From positions 62,001-126,000 of the forward strand of contig DFXZ01000013.1 in NCBI GenBank assembly GCA_002381805.1: DNA of 64,000 nucleotides, written 5' to 3'. This document shows positions 43,170 through 51,917 of this stretch, one piece after another. Within the stretch, counting starts at the first letter, position 1, and the number at the start of each line of letters is the position of its first letter. The position numbers and the translations under genes were made by a program. A model generated the notes under the pieces. That model did no database searches, was not told where the DNA came from, and saw only the letters and a list, made by a program, of their open reading frames with translations. Source of the DNA: Bdellovibrio sp. UBA4095. Lineage in GTDB: Bacteria; Bdellovibrionota; Bdellovibrionia; Bdellovibrionales; Bdellovibrionaceae.

Positions 43170-44633
43170 TTACAGCAGGCGGTTCGGGGGTTGCCAGCCG
43201 CCAAAGGTCGTTTCTAGGAATTCAGCACAACCAAGAGTCAGATGATCGTTTCCGTGCCGGGAGATGATCTGCACGCCTAGAGGCACACCGTCGCGATTTA
43301 ATCCCATCGGCACCGATGTCGCCGGATTTCCAAGAGTGGTGAAAATACCAGTATAGATAAAATCCAGAGGAGTCAGCAATGGTGCTCGGTGTTTGGGAGC
43401 GACCCGGGAGTGCATAGGGAAAACTAAAATCCCATCCTCGCCAAGGAGATTATCCAAATCCTGTTTCATCTTATCAAGTGCAGCGAGTTCCTCGGTTAAA
43501 TCCTTGGTATTGGTTTCGAGAATTTCAGCTAACGAAACAACGAGGTTGGGCAAAGTGTAGCGCCCTTTTCCGGCCGCTAACATGAGTAACTCTTTTCCAA
43601 CGGAAAAGGATTTGTCTGCACCGCCCATGAGCATCTCATAAAGATTTTTGTTCTTAGTGGATTTTAAAGCGGCAAACCAGAACGAAGCCGCCCGTAGGAA
43701 GAATCGTGGATTAAGTTCTTCGACGTTGGCTCCGAGTTGTTCAAACAAGGAGCCACAGTTTCGCACGGACTGGGATAGTTCTTCGTCAACTCGACGAGCT
43801 CCGTGAAACACCGGTGACGGACACACCAGAACTTTGCGTCCGGTCCAGTCTTTAGGTGGTACTTTCAGTTGAACATCCAAAGTTGATGGGTCCTGCGGAT
43901 CTGCGCCCATTAGTACCTTCATCAAGGGATATAAATCGCCTGCGCGACGACTCAAAGGGCCTGAGGATGTGAAGGGATACTTTATGTCCGTCGTGAAGTC
44001 TTGGGGTTGATACGGGAAATGCCCCGTGAGTGGCAAATAATATCGCGATGGCTTGTGTCCGAAGATTCCGCAAAAAGAAGCGGGCATACGAATACTTCCA
44101 CCAATGTCACTGCCGATCCCAAAGGGAGAAGCTCCGGCGCCGATCAGAGCTGCCTCGCCACCACTGCTGCCCCCGCAAGTGCGAGTCAGATCGTAAGGAT
44201 TATTAGTTCGTCCATATATCGGGTTGTAAGTTTCGAACCAAAAACCGAGTTCGGGGACATTTGTCGTACACATTGGAATGGCGCCAGCATTTTTCAGTCG
44301 AGCAACAACGGTGGCGTCTTCAGCCATAACATCATTGCGATGGTGAATGCTGCCACCTGTGCGTTTCATGCCCTCGTAGGCAAACATTTCTTTAACTGTG
44401 AACGGAACCCCAAAAAGCGGAGGGAGATCAGAAGTGTTTTGAGCTAATAATTCTGTTTGAGCCTGAGCTTTCTGTCGAGCTCGAGCAAAGTCGTCTTCAA
44501 CCATAGCATTCAAAGCCGGGTTGACTTTTTCAATCTGAGCAATATGAACTTCCAAAACCTCGGTGGGCGAAACCTCTTGCTTTGCAATTTTTTGGGCTAA
44601 CTCCATTGCCGAGATTTTCAAAAGCTCATTCAT
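43170..44633 (-). CDS. Amidase-signature family enzyme
   Basis: 487 residues. The amidase signature is present: Lys in FTVKEM, then GGSSGGEAALIGAGASPFG with the cis-Ser/Ser pair and GSDIGGSIRMPASFCGIFGHKP containing the nucleophile Ser. It resembles fatty-acid-amide-hydrolase-type amidases more than GatA, because no gatB/gatC genes are near and the C-terminus differs. The substrate cannot be read. It is 59 nt downstream of ychF on the same strand. Confidence 0.85.
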   Translation of the reverse strand: MNELLKISAMELAQKIAKQEVSPTEVLEVHIAQIEKVNPALNAMVEDDFARARQKAQAQTELLAQNTSDLPPLFGVPFTVKEMFAYEGMKRTGGSIHHRNDVMAEDATVVARLKNAGAIPMCTTNVPELGFWFETYNPIYGRTNNPYDLTRTCGGSSGGEAALIGAGASPFGIGSDIGGSIRMPASFCGIFGHKPSRYYLPLTGHFPYQPQDFTTDIKYPFTSSGPLSRRAGDLYPLMKVLMGADPQDPSTLDVQLKVPPKDWTGRKVLVCPSPVFHGARRVDEELSQSVRNCGSLFEQLGANVEELNPRFFLRAASFWFAALKSTKNKNLYEMLMGGADKSFSVGKELLMLAAGKGRYTLPNLVVSLAEILETNTKDLTEELAALDKMKQDLDNLLGEDGILVFPMHSRVAPKHRAPLLTPLDFIYTGIFTTLGNPATSVPMGLNRDGVPLGVQIISRHGNDHLTLGCAEFLETTFGGWQPPNRLL

Positions 44634-44692
44634 ATAAGGTTCCTAATGCTTAGAATTATCTTCCGCGCGAATCGAAGCCGCACGGTTCGTCT

Positions 44693-45793
44693 TTAAACAT
44701 TAAAGCGGAAGAAAAGAATGTCACCATCTTTTACGATGTATTCTTTGCCTTCAAGTCGGTATTTTCCGGCTTCCTTCACGGCTTGTTCTGATTTGTAGTT
44801 AAACAAATCTTCACAATGATAAGTTTCGGCGCGGATAAAGCCTTTTTCGAAATCCGTATGGATCACACCTGCAGCTTGTGGGGCTTTTGTGCCAGCTCGG
44901 ATGGTCCATGCACGTACTTCCTTTTCACCAGCAGTGAAATAAGTTTGCAAGCCCAGCAGAGAGTAAGCTTCGCGGATCAGGCGATTTAGGCCCGGTTCTT
45001 CGGCTCCCATGGCAGAAAGGAATTCGGCTCGCTCTTCTGGAGGGAGAACCGCAATTTCGGCTTCCATCGCAGAGCAGATCAGAATGGTTTTATTGTTTTC
45101 TTCGCCGGCACGTTTTTCGACAGATTTGGTCCATTCATTGCCGCCAGCCGAGAAGTCGTTGTCCGAAACGTTCATAGCGTAAAGCACTGGCTTTGCTGTT
45201 AGTAGATGCATTTCTTTAAGATAGGGCATCTCTAAGTCATCCAATTGAACCGAACGGGCAGGAAGGCCTTTTTCTAAGGCTTCGAGAACCTTCTTGGTGA
45301 CCTCAGCTTCCATTTTGATTTTTTTGTCGGTAGAAGATTTCGCCATCTTTTCGATGCGCTTGTATCTTTTGTCAGCAGAATCTAAATCTGCCAAAAGAAG
45401 CTCGGTATTGATGATCTCAATATCACGCAAAGGGTCCACGCTGCCTGCAACGTGGACGATGTTTGGGTCGTCGAAGCAACGAACGACATGCACGATGGCA
45501 TCAGTCTGGCGGATATGTGACAGGAATTGGTTGCCCAGACCTTCACCTTGAGAAGCTCCTTTTACGATGCCGGCGATATCAACGAATTCCATTGTCGTTG
45601 GAATCACTTTTTGCGGCTTGATAAACTGAGTGATCTTATCCATGCGTGGATCTGGGACAGTTACGACACCCACGTTCGGATCAATAGTGCAAAACGGATA
45701 ATTGGCTGCCTCAGCTTTTGCTGATGTGAGAGCGTTAAAAAGTGTACTTTTCCCAACATTCGGAAGACCGACAATACCTACCTGAAGCGCCAT
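44693..45793 (-). CDS. ychF: Redox-regulated ATPase YchF (Obg family)
   Basis: 366 residues: P-loop GLPNVGKSTLFNALT at the N-terminus, switch region, DIAGIVKGASQGEGLGNQFL, and the C-terminal TGS-like domain (about 280-366). YchF is a ribosome-associated ATPase preferring ATP over GTP through its NMSD-type motif, here NVSDND. Its usual neighbour pth is directly upstream (47 nt). Normal length. Confidence 0.96.
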   Translation of the reverse strand: MALQVGIVGLPNVGKSTLFNALTSAKAEAANYPFCTIDPNVGVVTVPDPRMDKITQFIKPQKVIPTTMEFVDIAGIVKGASQGEGLGNQFLSHIRQTDAIVHVVRCFDDPNIVHVAGSVDPLRDIEIINTELLLADLDSADKRYKRIEKMAKSSTDKKIKMEAEVTKKVLEALEKGLPARSVQLDDLEMPYLKEMHLLTAKPVLYAMNVSDNDFSAGGNEWTKSVEKRAGEENNKTILICSAMEAEIAVLPPEERAEFLSAMGAEEPGLNRLIREAYSLLGLQTYFTAGEKEVRAWTIRAGTKAPQAAGVIHTDFEKGFIRAETYHCEDLFNYKSEQAVKEAGKYRLEGKEYIVKDGDILFFRFNV

Positions 45794-45840
45794 AAGGAAC
45801 CCTTTCGAAAATTCATTCTTAAATGCGCTTGAACTCTAAC

Positions 45841-46404
45841 TTAGGTGTTGAATTTTGTCGAAGCTTTTTGAACCCCATCGAGGAGAATGCTTTCGAGGGC
45901 ATCACCACATCTGTTCAGGAACTCAGGCATTTGTGACTCTTCTTCTTTATTGAAGCGACCGAGAACGTGATCAGGGACCGGGATGTTAGGGTTTGCAGGG
46001 CGGCCTACGCCAAGGCGGACGCGAATATAGTCGGCAGTGCCCAGCAAGCCAGAAACACTTTTAATGCCATTGTGACCGCCGTGACCGCGATTTTTCTGGA
46101 TCTTCATTTTTCCGAAGGGTTGATCCACTTCATCATGTATGACGATGAGGTGATCCAACGATATTTTGTAATAACCCATGAGGGGTTGAACGGACTCTCC
46201 TGAAAGATTCATATAAGTCTGAGGCTTGCAAAAAAGAAGCTGGTGATCTTGGAACTTTGTCTGAAAGATCTCTGCTTTGAATTGGTTTTTGCTGGGTGGG
46301 TTCCCAAGTCCCTGCAGAAAGTAATCAATGGCCATAAAGCCGATATTATGGCGGGTGAATTTATATTCGTTTCCGGGGTTTCCTAAGCCAACAATCAACC
46401 ACAT
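45841..46404 (-). CDS. pth: Peptidyl-tRNA hydrolase
   Basis: It releases peptides from prematurely dissociated peptidyl-tRNA. GLGNPGNEYKFTRHNIGFM carries N10 and catalytic H19-20; YMNLSGESV and VIHDEVDQPFGKMKI supply the other conserved residues, with the GGHNGIKSV block. 187 residues, standard. An attenuating hairpin lies between rplY and this gene, which may give it partial independence. Confidence 0.96.
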   Translation of the reverse strand: MWLIVGLGNPGNEYKFTRHNIGFMAIDYFLQGLGNPPSKNQFKAEIFQTKFQDHQLLFCKPQTYMNLSGESVQPLMGYYKISLDHLIVIHDEVDQPFGKMKIQKNRGHGGHNGIKSVSGLLGTADYIRVRLGVGRPANPNIPVPDHVLGRFNKEEESQMPEFLNRCGDALESILLDGVQKASTKFNT

Positions 46405-46427
46405 CGAATCACCTCAAGCTGTGCCTT

Positions 46428-46466
46428 AAAAAACAAAGAGCGGCTGTGGGCCGCTCTTGTTTGAGA
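46428..46466 (-). terminator. Minus-strand hairpin terminator between rplY and pth
   Basis: A roughly 12-bp stem with one bulge (AGAGCGG paired with CCGCTCT plus AAACA/TGTTT ends) is followed on the minus strand by TTTGTTTTTT. It would end or reduce transcription after rplY before pth begins at 46404. Confidence 0.7.
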
Positions 46467-46486
46467 TTTGAATTATCAAAGCCCTA

Positions 46487-47125
46487 TTATTTCTTAGCTG
46501 GAGCTTTAGCCGCTGCTGGAGCCGCTGCCGCTGCAGGAGCTGCCGCCGCTGGAGTCGCTGCAACTTCTTCTTCCTGAGCATTAACAACCGCGATTGTAAG
46601 TTCGCCGCCAGTCAAGATTTTGACTGAACCAGTTGCTTGCAATGCAGATACGTGAAGAGCATCGCCAACTGCCAAGTTAGAAACATCAGCTGTGAAGAAC
46701 TCTGGAATTTCAGTTGGAAGACATTCAACTTCAACAGTACGAAGAACTACGTTCAACAAACCGCCTTCAGCAAGACCGATGGGCTTACCTTCCAAACGTA
46801 CTTCTACGCTTACGCGAACTGGTTTAGAAAGATCCAAGGCAAAGAAGTCAACGTGTTGAGGACGACGAGAAAGAGGGTGTACATCAACGGCTTTCATCAA
46901 TACAACTTTGCCGTTGGCTGTGTTTTCAGAGCTTTTCAAGTTGAAAAGAGCATTCTCGTATGCGCGAGTGTTGTAACGAACGATGTCACCTTCGTTAACG
47001 AAAACGTTTACAGGGTTAATAGCACCGTAGATAACTGCTGGTACTTTACGCTGATTGCGAAGAGCGCGGCTATTGTGTTTGCCTACTTCACGAGGTTCTA
47101 CAGAAAGATCGATTCTGCTTTTCAT
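46487..47125 (-). CDS. rplY: 50S ribosomal protein L25 (Ctc form)
   Basis: It binds 5S rRNA. The N-terminal L25 domain (VEPREVGKHNSRALRNQRK and onwards) is followed by the beta-rich CTC domain (PLSRRPQHVDFFALDL, EVECLPTEIPEF). The C-terminus is a low-complexity tail of Ala, Pro and Lys (about 190-212), which is longer than average. 212 residues. It lies 64 nt downstream of prs, with a small 5-bp hairpin (47166-47178) between. Confidence 0.95.
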   Translation of the reverse strand: MKSRIDLSVEPREVGKHNSRALRNQRKVPAVIYGAINPVNVFVNEGDIVRYNTRAYENALFNLKSSENTANGKVVLMKAVDVHPLSRRPQHVDFFALDLSKPVRVSVEVRLEGKPIGLAEGGLLNVVLRTVEVECLPTEIPEFFTADVSNLAVGDALHVSALQATGSVKILTGGELTIAVVNAQEEEVAATPAAAAPAAAAAPAAAKAPAKK

Positions 47126-47189
47126 TTTATATTCCTTCTAGTCCGATAGAGGATTGTTAATAATATCCGCAAAATGCGGTGTTTGTTTT

Positions 47190-48137
47190 CTAATCAAATA
47201 AACTGCTGACGGAATCATTTCCGTGGATCCGTTTGATGGCCTCTGCAAGAACAGGAGCGACCGAAACCACTTCGATTTTACCGCAGTTTTTCGCAGCCTC
47301 AGTTAGAGGAATCGTATCAGTCACCCACACCTTTTCGATGGGACTTTCTTGAAGACGATGAATCGCAGGGCCTGATAAAACAGGGTGCGTAGCAACAGCG
47401 AACACCTTTTTTGCACCATTCTTGATAAGACTGTCAACTGCTTGTGTAAGAGTTCCAGCCGTATCGATCATGTCGTCAACGATAACCGCGATTTTCCCTT
47501 GGACATCCCCAATCAAATGAAGAGCTTTGGCCTCGTTGGGTCCTGAGCGGCGCTTATCGATAATAGCCAGGGACGATTCAATTCTTTTGGCAAAGGCCCG
47601 GGTTCGCTCGACTCCACCGGCATCTGGACTCACTGCGACAAATTCGTGTCCGCCCCCATGGGTTTCCCGCCAAGCACGAGCCAGGGTTGGGATAGCAAAA
47701 AGGTGGTCCACCGGCACATTGAAGAATCCTTGGATTTGGGCAGCATGCAGGTCCACGGAAACCACTCGATGGGCTCCAGACTCGGTGATCAAGTCAGCCA
47801 TCAGTTTGGCCGAGATCGGCGCACGAGGGGCCACTTTTCGGTCCTGCCGGGCATACCCGTAGTAGGGAATGACAGCCGTAATCGAGGCCGCGGAGGCTCT
47901 TCGCAGGGCATCCAGCATGACAAACAATTCCATGTAGTTCTGGTTTACTGGGGGGCAGGTGCTTTGAATCACAAACACATGCTGTCCGCGAACGCTTTCA
48001 TGGATTTCGACCTGGATTTCCCCATCGGCAAAGGAGCTGACCTCGCAAAAGCCGAGTTCGACTCCCGCAGCTTCGGCAACTTTTTTAGCTAATTGGGGAT
48101 TGGCATTGGCAGTAAAGATTTTTAGGCCCTTCATCAC
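47190..48137 (-). CDS. prs: Ribose-phosphate pyrophosphokinase
   Basis: It makes PRPP from ribose 5-phosphate and ATP, feeding nucleotide, histidine and NAD synthesis (nadC is in this window). It shows FADGEIQVEI, the Mg-ATP segment PYYGYARQDRK, DLHAAQIQGFF and the PRPP-binding loop VIVDDMIDTAGTLT. 315 residues. AGGAGA serves either GTG at 48137 or the ATG next to it. It is 75 nt downstream of rdgB. Confidence 0.96.
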   Translation of the reverse strand: MMKGLKIFTANANPQLAKKVAEAAGVELGFCEVSSFADGEIQVEIHESVRGQHVFVIQSTCPPVNQNYMELFVMLDALRRASAASITAVIPYYGYARQDRKVAPRAPISAKLMADLITESGAHRVVSVDLHAAQIQGFFNVPVDHLFAIPTLARAWRETHGGGHEFVAVSPDAGGVERTRAFAKRIESSLAIIDKRRSGPNEAKALHLIGDVQGKIAVIVDDMIDTAGTLTQAVDSLIKNGAKKVFAVATHPVLSGPAIHRLQESPIEKVWVTDTIPLTEAAKNCGKIEVVSVAPVLAEAIKRIHGNDSVSSLFD

Positions 48138-48212
48138 TCGTAGTCTCCTGAGTTAAAAGTGCAGTTGGCAAAAATTAGCAAGCAGGCTCAGGTTTGTCCA
48201 CTCAAAGATAGG

Positions 48213-48812
48213 CTAATTTTGAGCGGCTTTGAATCTATCAAGAAACTGTTTCAGTGCCTGGGCGCGGTGGGAATGCTGAGTCTTAAAACCGGTTCCCAGT
48301 TCTGCCAAGGTTTGCGTTTGTCCTTCCGGAATAAACACGGGGTCATATCCAAAGCCATGAAGTCCTGCCGGTTTTTTGGCAATTTCGCCCTTCATTTCTC
48401 CAGTCAGAACCATTTCTTCGCCAGAGGGAGTGTAAATCACAGTTGTGCAGACGAACTTGGCGTTGCGATTTTGCATGGGCTTAAGAGTCATCATTTTTAA
48501 AAGCTTGGCGACATTTTCACTGTCAGAGGCTTTTGGTCCCGCATATCGTGCCGAGTGAATTCCCGGCAGGCCATTAAGTCCATCAACCACAAGGCCAGAG
48601 TCTTCACCTAAAACCCAAGCATTGTTCTTAACGGCCCTTAAGGTTTTTGCCTTGATTCGAGCGTTGTCCTCGAAGGTTTTTCCGTCCTCGGGGCGAGGAG
48701 TAAAGCTCGGAAGATCTGCTTGCGAAAAGATTTGTAAGTCGATGAGCTCTTTCAACAGCAACTTATATTCAGCAAGTTTCCCTTTATTTCCGGTGGCAAT
48801 CCAAAGTTCCAT
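48213..48812 (-). CDS. rdgB: Non-canonical purine NTP pyrophosphatase (dITP/XTP)
   Basis: It hydrolyses dITP, ITP and XTP to keep deaminated purines out of DNA and RNA. It shows WIATGNKGKLAEY at the N-terminus, EDSGLVVDGLNGLPG, GIHSARYAG and the C-terminal FGYDPVFIPEGQ. 199 residues, the family length. It begins 2 nt after rph and is coupled to it; rph-rdgB pairing is common in bacteria. Confidence 0.95.
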   Translation of the reverse strand: MELWIATGNKGKLAEYKLLLKELIDLQIFSQADLPSFTPRPEDGKTFEDNARIKAKTLRAVKNNAWVLGEDSGLVVDGLNGLPGIHSARYAGPKASDSENVAKLLKMMTLKPMQNRNAKFVCTTVIYTPSGEEMVLTGEMKGEIAKKPAGLHGFGYDPVFIPEGQTQTLAELGTGFKTQHSHRAQALKQFLDRFKAAQN

Positions 48813-48814
48813 AT

Positions 48815-49546
48815 TTACTTCCCTGCGATCTTATAAATTTCGCCCATAACTGCGGCTTGATGCACGAAAAGTTCTCGGCAACCTTTGTCGGCGACTTCCA
48901 TCATCTTAAGCAATTGCTCGCGTGTGAAAGGCGTTTGTTCTGCAGTGCCTTGGACCTCTACAAACTGAGATTTATCAGTCATAACGAAATTCATATCAGT
49001 GCCTATGACAGAATCTTCTTCGTAATTGAGATCCAAAAAGATCTCTCCCTTGTGTAAACCGACGCTGATTGCGGCGACATAGTTAATCAATGGAAGGGAT
49101 TTTATTTCACTGACATCAGCAAGCTTTTTAAGAGCCAAAGCAAGGGCGACGAACCCTCCGGTAACTGCTGCCGTACGCGTGCCACCATCAGCATTTAAGA
49201 CATCGCAATCGACGATGATTTGCTTTTCGCCAAGTTGCTTGAGGTCGACCGCAGCGCGAAGGGATCGACCGATCAGCCGAGCAATTTCTTGGGTGCGACC
49301 ACTATTGGCTGCTTTGTCGCGCTTAATGCGTGAATGAGTTGAGCGTGGAAGCATGCCATACTCGGCAGTCACCCATCCGGAACCAGTACCCATGAGCCAC
49401 TGAGGTGCTTTAGCTTCATAAGTAGCAGTGCAGAGGACCTTGGTGTTTCCAAATTCGATAAGGGCCGATCCTTCAGCATACTCAGAAACATGTGGGGTGA
49501 TTTTAACTTGTCTTAGCTGATCAAATAGACGGCCGTCTGCACGCAT
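48815..49546 (-). CDS. rph: Ribonuclease PH
   Basis: Phosphorolytic 3'-to-5' exoribonuclease that trims tRNA 3' ends. It shows RADGRLFDQLRQV at the start, GWVTAEYGMLPRST, the RNase PH signature VDCDVLNADGGTRTAAVTGG and the C-terminal VQGTAEQTPF. I use the ATG at 49546 (MRADGR), because TTGGAG just upstream reads as its ribosome site rather than as coding sequence; this gives 243 residues. It lies downstream of the cell-wall amidase gene. Confidence 0.95.
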   Translation of the reverse strand: MRADGRLFDQLRQVKITPHVSEYAEGSALIEFGNTKVLCTATYEAKAPQWLMGTGSGWVTAEYGMLPRSTHSRIKRDKAANSGRTQEIARLIGRSLRAAVDLKQLGEKQIIVDCDVLNADGGTRTAAVTGGFVALALALKKLADVSEIKSLPLINYVAAISVGLHKGEIFLDLNYEEDSVIGTDMNFVMTDKSQFVEVQGTAEQTPFTREQLLKMMEVADKGCRELFVHQAAVMGEIYKIAGK

Positions 49547-49582
49547 AGTTTGCTCCAATGAAAAAAGGGGAGAACGATGCGG

Positions 49583-50362
49583 CTAATTTAAAGTCTTGAT
49601 GGCCGGGTTGTCCATCTTTTCTTTATAGCTTACAAGGGCCTTGTAGATTTTTTGAGCAAGATCATCTTGATAATCTTCTCGAAGCAGTTTTTTGGCTTCA
49701 CGGGGGTTGGTCAAGAATCCGATTTCAATAAGGACGGAGGGCATAGAGGTTTTCGAAATTACATAAAAAGGCGCTTGCTTAATTGTTGCTGGATTTCTTC
49801 GGTTCTCCGTTGTTGCCCAGCTCTGAGTCAATGTTTGAGAGAACTTCAGGCTGCTCATCATGCGATGTTGACGTCCTAGGTCTTCGATAATAGCAGCGAC
49901 ATCGCCTTTTCTTGAAAGATCTTCAGAAGCATCCTCACTGTCTTTCGCATTCAGCATTTGATTTTCTATGCTTGCGAGGTAAAGACTTTCTTCGTCTGGC
50001 GGAAGATTATTCTGAAAGAAAAACTCCACTCCGCGCGCTCGTTGGTCCGACGCCGCATTTGCATGAAGGCTGACAAATAAATCGGCCTTTACTGATTCGG
50101 CCATTTTCACTCGTGCAGGTAAGCTGAGGTTTTGATCTTTTGTGCGAGTCATTGACACTTTAAACGAAGAATCTTTCGAAAGAAGATTTTGAACTTTCTG
50201 TGCAACTTTTAAAACTAAGTCAGATTCTTTGGCTGATCCGTGGACGGCGCCTCTATCAATGCCACCATGGCCAGGGTCGATCATTATATGAAGGGCGGAA
50301 GCAGGAAGGCTTAATAATAGAAGGCTTGCGCCAAAAGCTCGCTTAAAGCTAATCAGTATCAT
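49583..50362 (-). CDS. N-acetylmuramoyl-L-alanine amidase (AmiC type)
   Basis: 259 residues: a signal peptide (about 1-23, ending ASA) followed by an Amidase_3 domain. Zinc-site residues are seen in IDPGHGGIDRGA (His), KESDL (Glu) and SLHANA (His), with the catalytic Glu in VLIEIGFLTNP. It cuts the bond between muramic acid and stem peptide in the periplasm, in cell separation or wall remodelling. It lacks an AMIN targeting domain. First gene of the ami-rph-rdgB-prs-rplY run. A perfect 15-bp palindrome lies 15 nt upstream. Confidence 0.9.
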   Translation of the reverse strand: MILISFKRAFGASLLLLSLPASALHIMIDPGHGGIDRGAVHGSAKESDLVLKVAQKVQNLLSKDSSFKVSMTRTKDQNLSLPARVKMAESVKADLFVSLHANAASDQRARGVEFFFQNNLPPDEESLYLASIENQMLNAKDSEDASEDLSRKGDVAAIIEDLGRQHRMMSSLKFSQTLTQSWATTENRRNPATIKQAPFYVISKTSMPSVLIEIGFLTNPREAKKLLREDYQDDLAQKIYKALVSYKEKMDNPAIKTLN

Positions 50363-50377
50363 TTTTAAAGGTTAAAA

Positions 50378-50392
50378 ATCTCAGTCTGAGAT
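50378..50392. promoter_or_regulatory. 15-bp perfect palindrome upstream of the amidase gene
   Basis: ATCTCAG-T-CTGAGAT, 15 nt before the amidase ATG (read on the minus strand). Its position between two divergent genes fits an operator, but no matching regulator or second copy is seen. Confidence 0.3.
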
Positions 50393-50551
50393 GTCGAGTC
50401 CAGCTTATTTTGTCCAGTCGAGGAGGGCCGACAATTGGCGCTCTTTGCGCAAAGGTTCTACAGAAAAATAAACTTGTCTGCGATTTTGGCGGTTTTTAAT
50501 GGATTTAAGTCCTGGCATCTGCCTTGCTCTTACAAAAGACACCCCCCCATG

Positions 50552-50594
50552 GCGGCCAGGATATACTCCCCCTTATCTTGGCCGCTTTTTTTTT
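50552..50594 (+). terminator. Strong + strand terminator in a divergent gap
   Basis: A 12-bp stem with one G-T wobble (50552-50563 with 50574-50585) is followed by nine T residues (50586-50594). It functions only on the + strand. No annotated + gene precedes it within the gap, so it must end a short RNA or attenuate the leader of the gene at 50650. Confidence 0.82.
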
Positions 50595-50649
50595 CTGCAA
50601 AATCACTATATTCTAGTCACTGTTGTAAACACCGTTAAGGAGACAAGCA

Positions 50650-51858
50650 ATGAAGTTGAAGCCACTTGGGATTCTTCTATTATCAGCAGCAGTGACGCAA
50701 ACTTATCCTCAGTATGCGTTCTCCCAGATTGACAGCTCTCAGATTGAAGCAGAAGAGGCTTTGGCAGACGCCGAAGCAGCTAAGGCTGAAGCAGCAGAAG
50801 CACGACGAAGAGCGGAGGATGAACGCAAGAAGCGTGACCAGGCCAAAGCTCAGGCGCAGTCGGCAATAGCGAAGGCTCGCTCCTTAGAGGCTGAAGCTAA
50901 AAAAGAACAAGTTAGCGCTGAGCGTGACTCTGCCAAGCTTAAACTTGAAGCTGTGGAACAAGAGCGCGCACAAAAAGCTGCGGAGAAAGAGCAAGCTTCA
51001 GCTGAAGCTAGAATAAAGGCAGCCCAAGAAAAAATTCAACAGGCGCAAAAGGTAAAAGCTCAGGCAGAAGAACGCCGTAAGCAAGAAGAACAGAAGGCTA
51101 GCAAACTTGTCGACCAAGCCAAGGACCTAGAAAAACAGGCAGCTAAAGCAGGTGAAGAAGGTGCTAAAGCGACGAAAGAAGCCGAAGCAGCAAAAATGCA
51201 GGCACTTAAAGCTGAACAAGCAGCAGCCAAAGCCCGCTTGATGACCCAGAAAGCAGTCGCTGAAGCGAAATCTCGTGATGCCCAAGCGAAACAAGAAATT
51301 GCAAGAGCAGAGGCGCAGAAAGCAAAGTCAGAAGCAGAGATGGCTCGTTTAAAAGCCCAGGAAGAGCAGGCTCGCGCCATGATTGCCAAGGTCGAACAAG
51401 AACTTAAAGAAGCCTTAGAAGCTTCGAAGCAAGCGGAGCGTGCAGTTGAAGCAGAAGGCAAAAAAGTTCGTGAGATTAAATCTCAAGAAGAAAAAGTAAG
51501 ACAAGCTGCTGCCAAAGCAAATCAAGAGCTCGAGAAGAATCGTGACAAGCTTAGAAAAGAAACTGCAGCAGCCAACTTGGAAATCGCCAAGCTTCAGAAG
51601 TCCATCGCTCAAAACGAATCAATTGCGGCGCGTTCAGATGCGGAATTGAAACGTCTGAAGGATGAGGCAGAGAAATCTAAAAAAGAGCGTGAACAGCTTG
51701 AGGAAAAAGCTGATTTGGCAGCCAACCGCGCTGAAGAAGCCAAAATTTTGATGGAAACTGCAAAAGCCGAAGCTGATACTGAAAGAATGAAGCTTGAGGC
51801 AGAAAAAATTCGTCAAGAAGCTGGTTTAACTCGTAAGAAAAAAACGACGCGAAACTAA
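50650..51858 (+). CDS. Secreted coiled-coil protein rich in Ala, Glu and Lys
   Basis: 402 residues: a signal peptide (about 1-26), then an almost uninterrupted charged helix in which A, E, K, R and Q dominate, with heptad-like spacing throughout. It resembles the TolA middle domain in composition but has neither a TolA C-terminal domain nor an N-terminal membrane anchor that would remain after cleavage. No enzymatic motif. It ends in a basic KKKTTRN tail. AAGGAG precedes the ATG, with a terminator-like leader upstream. A structural or spacer role in the periplasm is inference. Confidence 0.7.
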   Translation: MKLKPLGILLLSAAVTQTYPQYAFSQIDSSQIEAEEALADAEAAKAEAAEARRRAEDERKKRDQAKAQAQSAIAKARSLEAEAKKEQVSAERDSAKLKLEAVEQERAQKAAEKEQASAEARIKAAQEKIQQAQKVKAQAEERRKQEEQKASKLVDQAKDLEKQAAKAGEEGAKATKEAEAAKMQALKAEQAAAKARLMTQKAVAEAKSRDAQAKQEIARAEAQKAKSEAEMARLKAQEEQARAMIAKVEQELKEALEASKQAERAVEAEGKKVREIKSQEEKVRQAAAKANQELEKNRDKLRKETAAANLEIAKLQKSIAQNESIAARSDAELKRLKDEAEKSKKEREQLEEKADLAANRAEEAKILMETAKAEADTERMKLEAEKIRQEAGLTRKKKTTRN

Positions 51859-51883
51859 GTCGTTCTTAAGCAAATCAAAAAAC

Positions 51884-51917
51884 AAAGGGTTCCAGCAGCA
51901 ATGCGGAGCCCTTTTTT
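51884..51917 (+). terminator. Intrinsic terminator
   Basis: A 10-bp stem with one mismatch (51884-51893 with 51905-51914) is followed by a T run. It ends the coiled-coil gene transcript; its tail reaches the stop codon of the convergent mscS-type gene. Confidence 0.75.

Noticed and set aside
50395..50500. c-di-GMP-I riboswitch suggested by the GCGCAAAG stretch in the leader
   Set aside because: The GGGCAAACC-type first strand and the later GGTAGC/GGGTT elements of that riboswitch are not present; only a short chance match remains.
51060..51461. Long minus-strand open frame inside the coiled-coil gene
   Set aside because: It is rich in Ala, Ser and Cys, which is the mirror of GCA/GAA/AAG codons on the + strand; no ribosome site.
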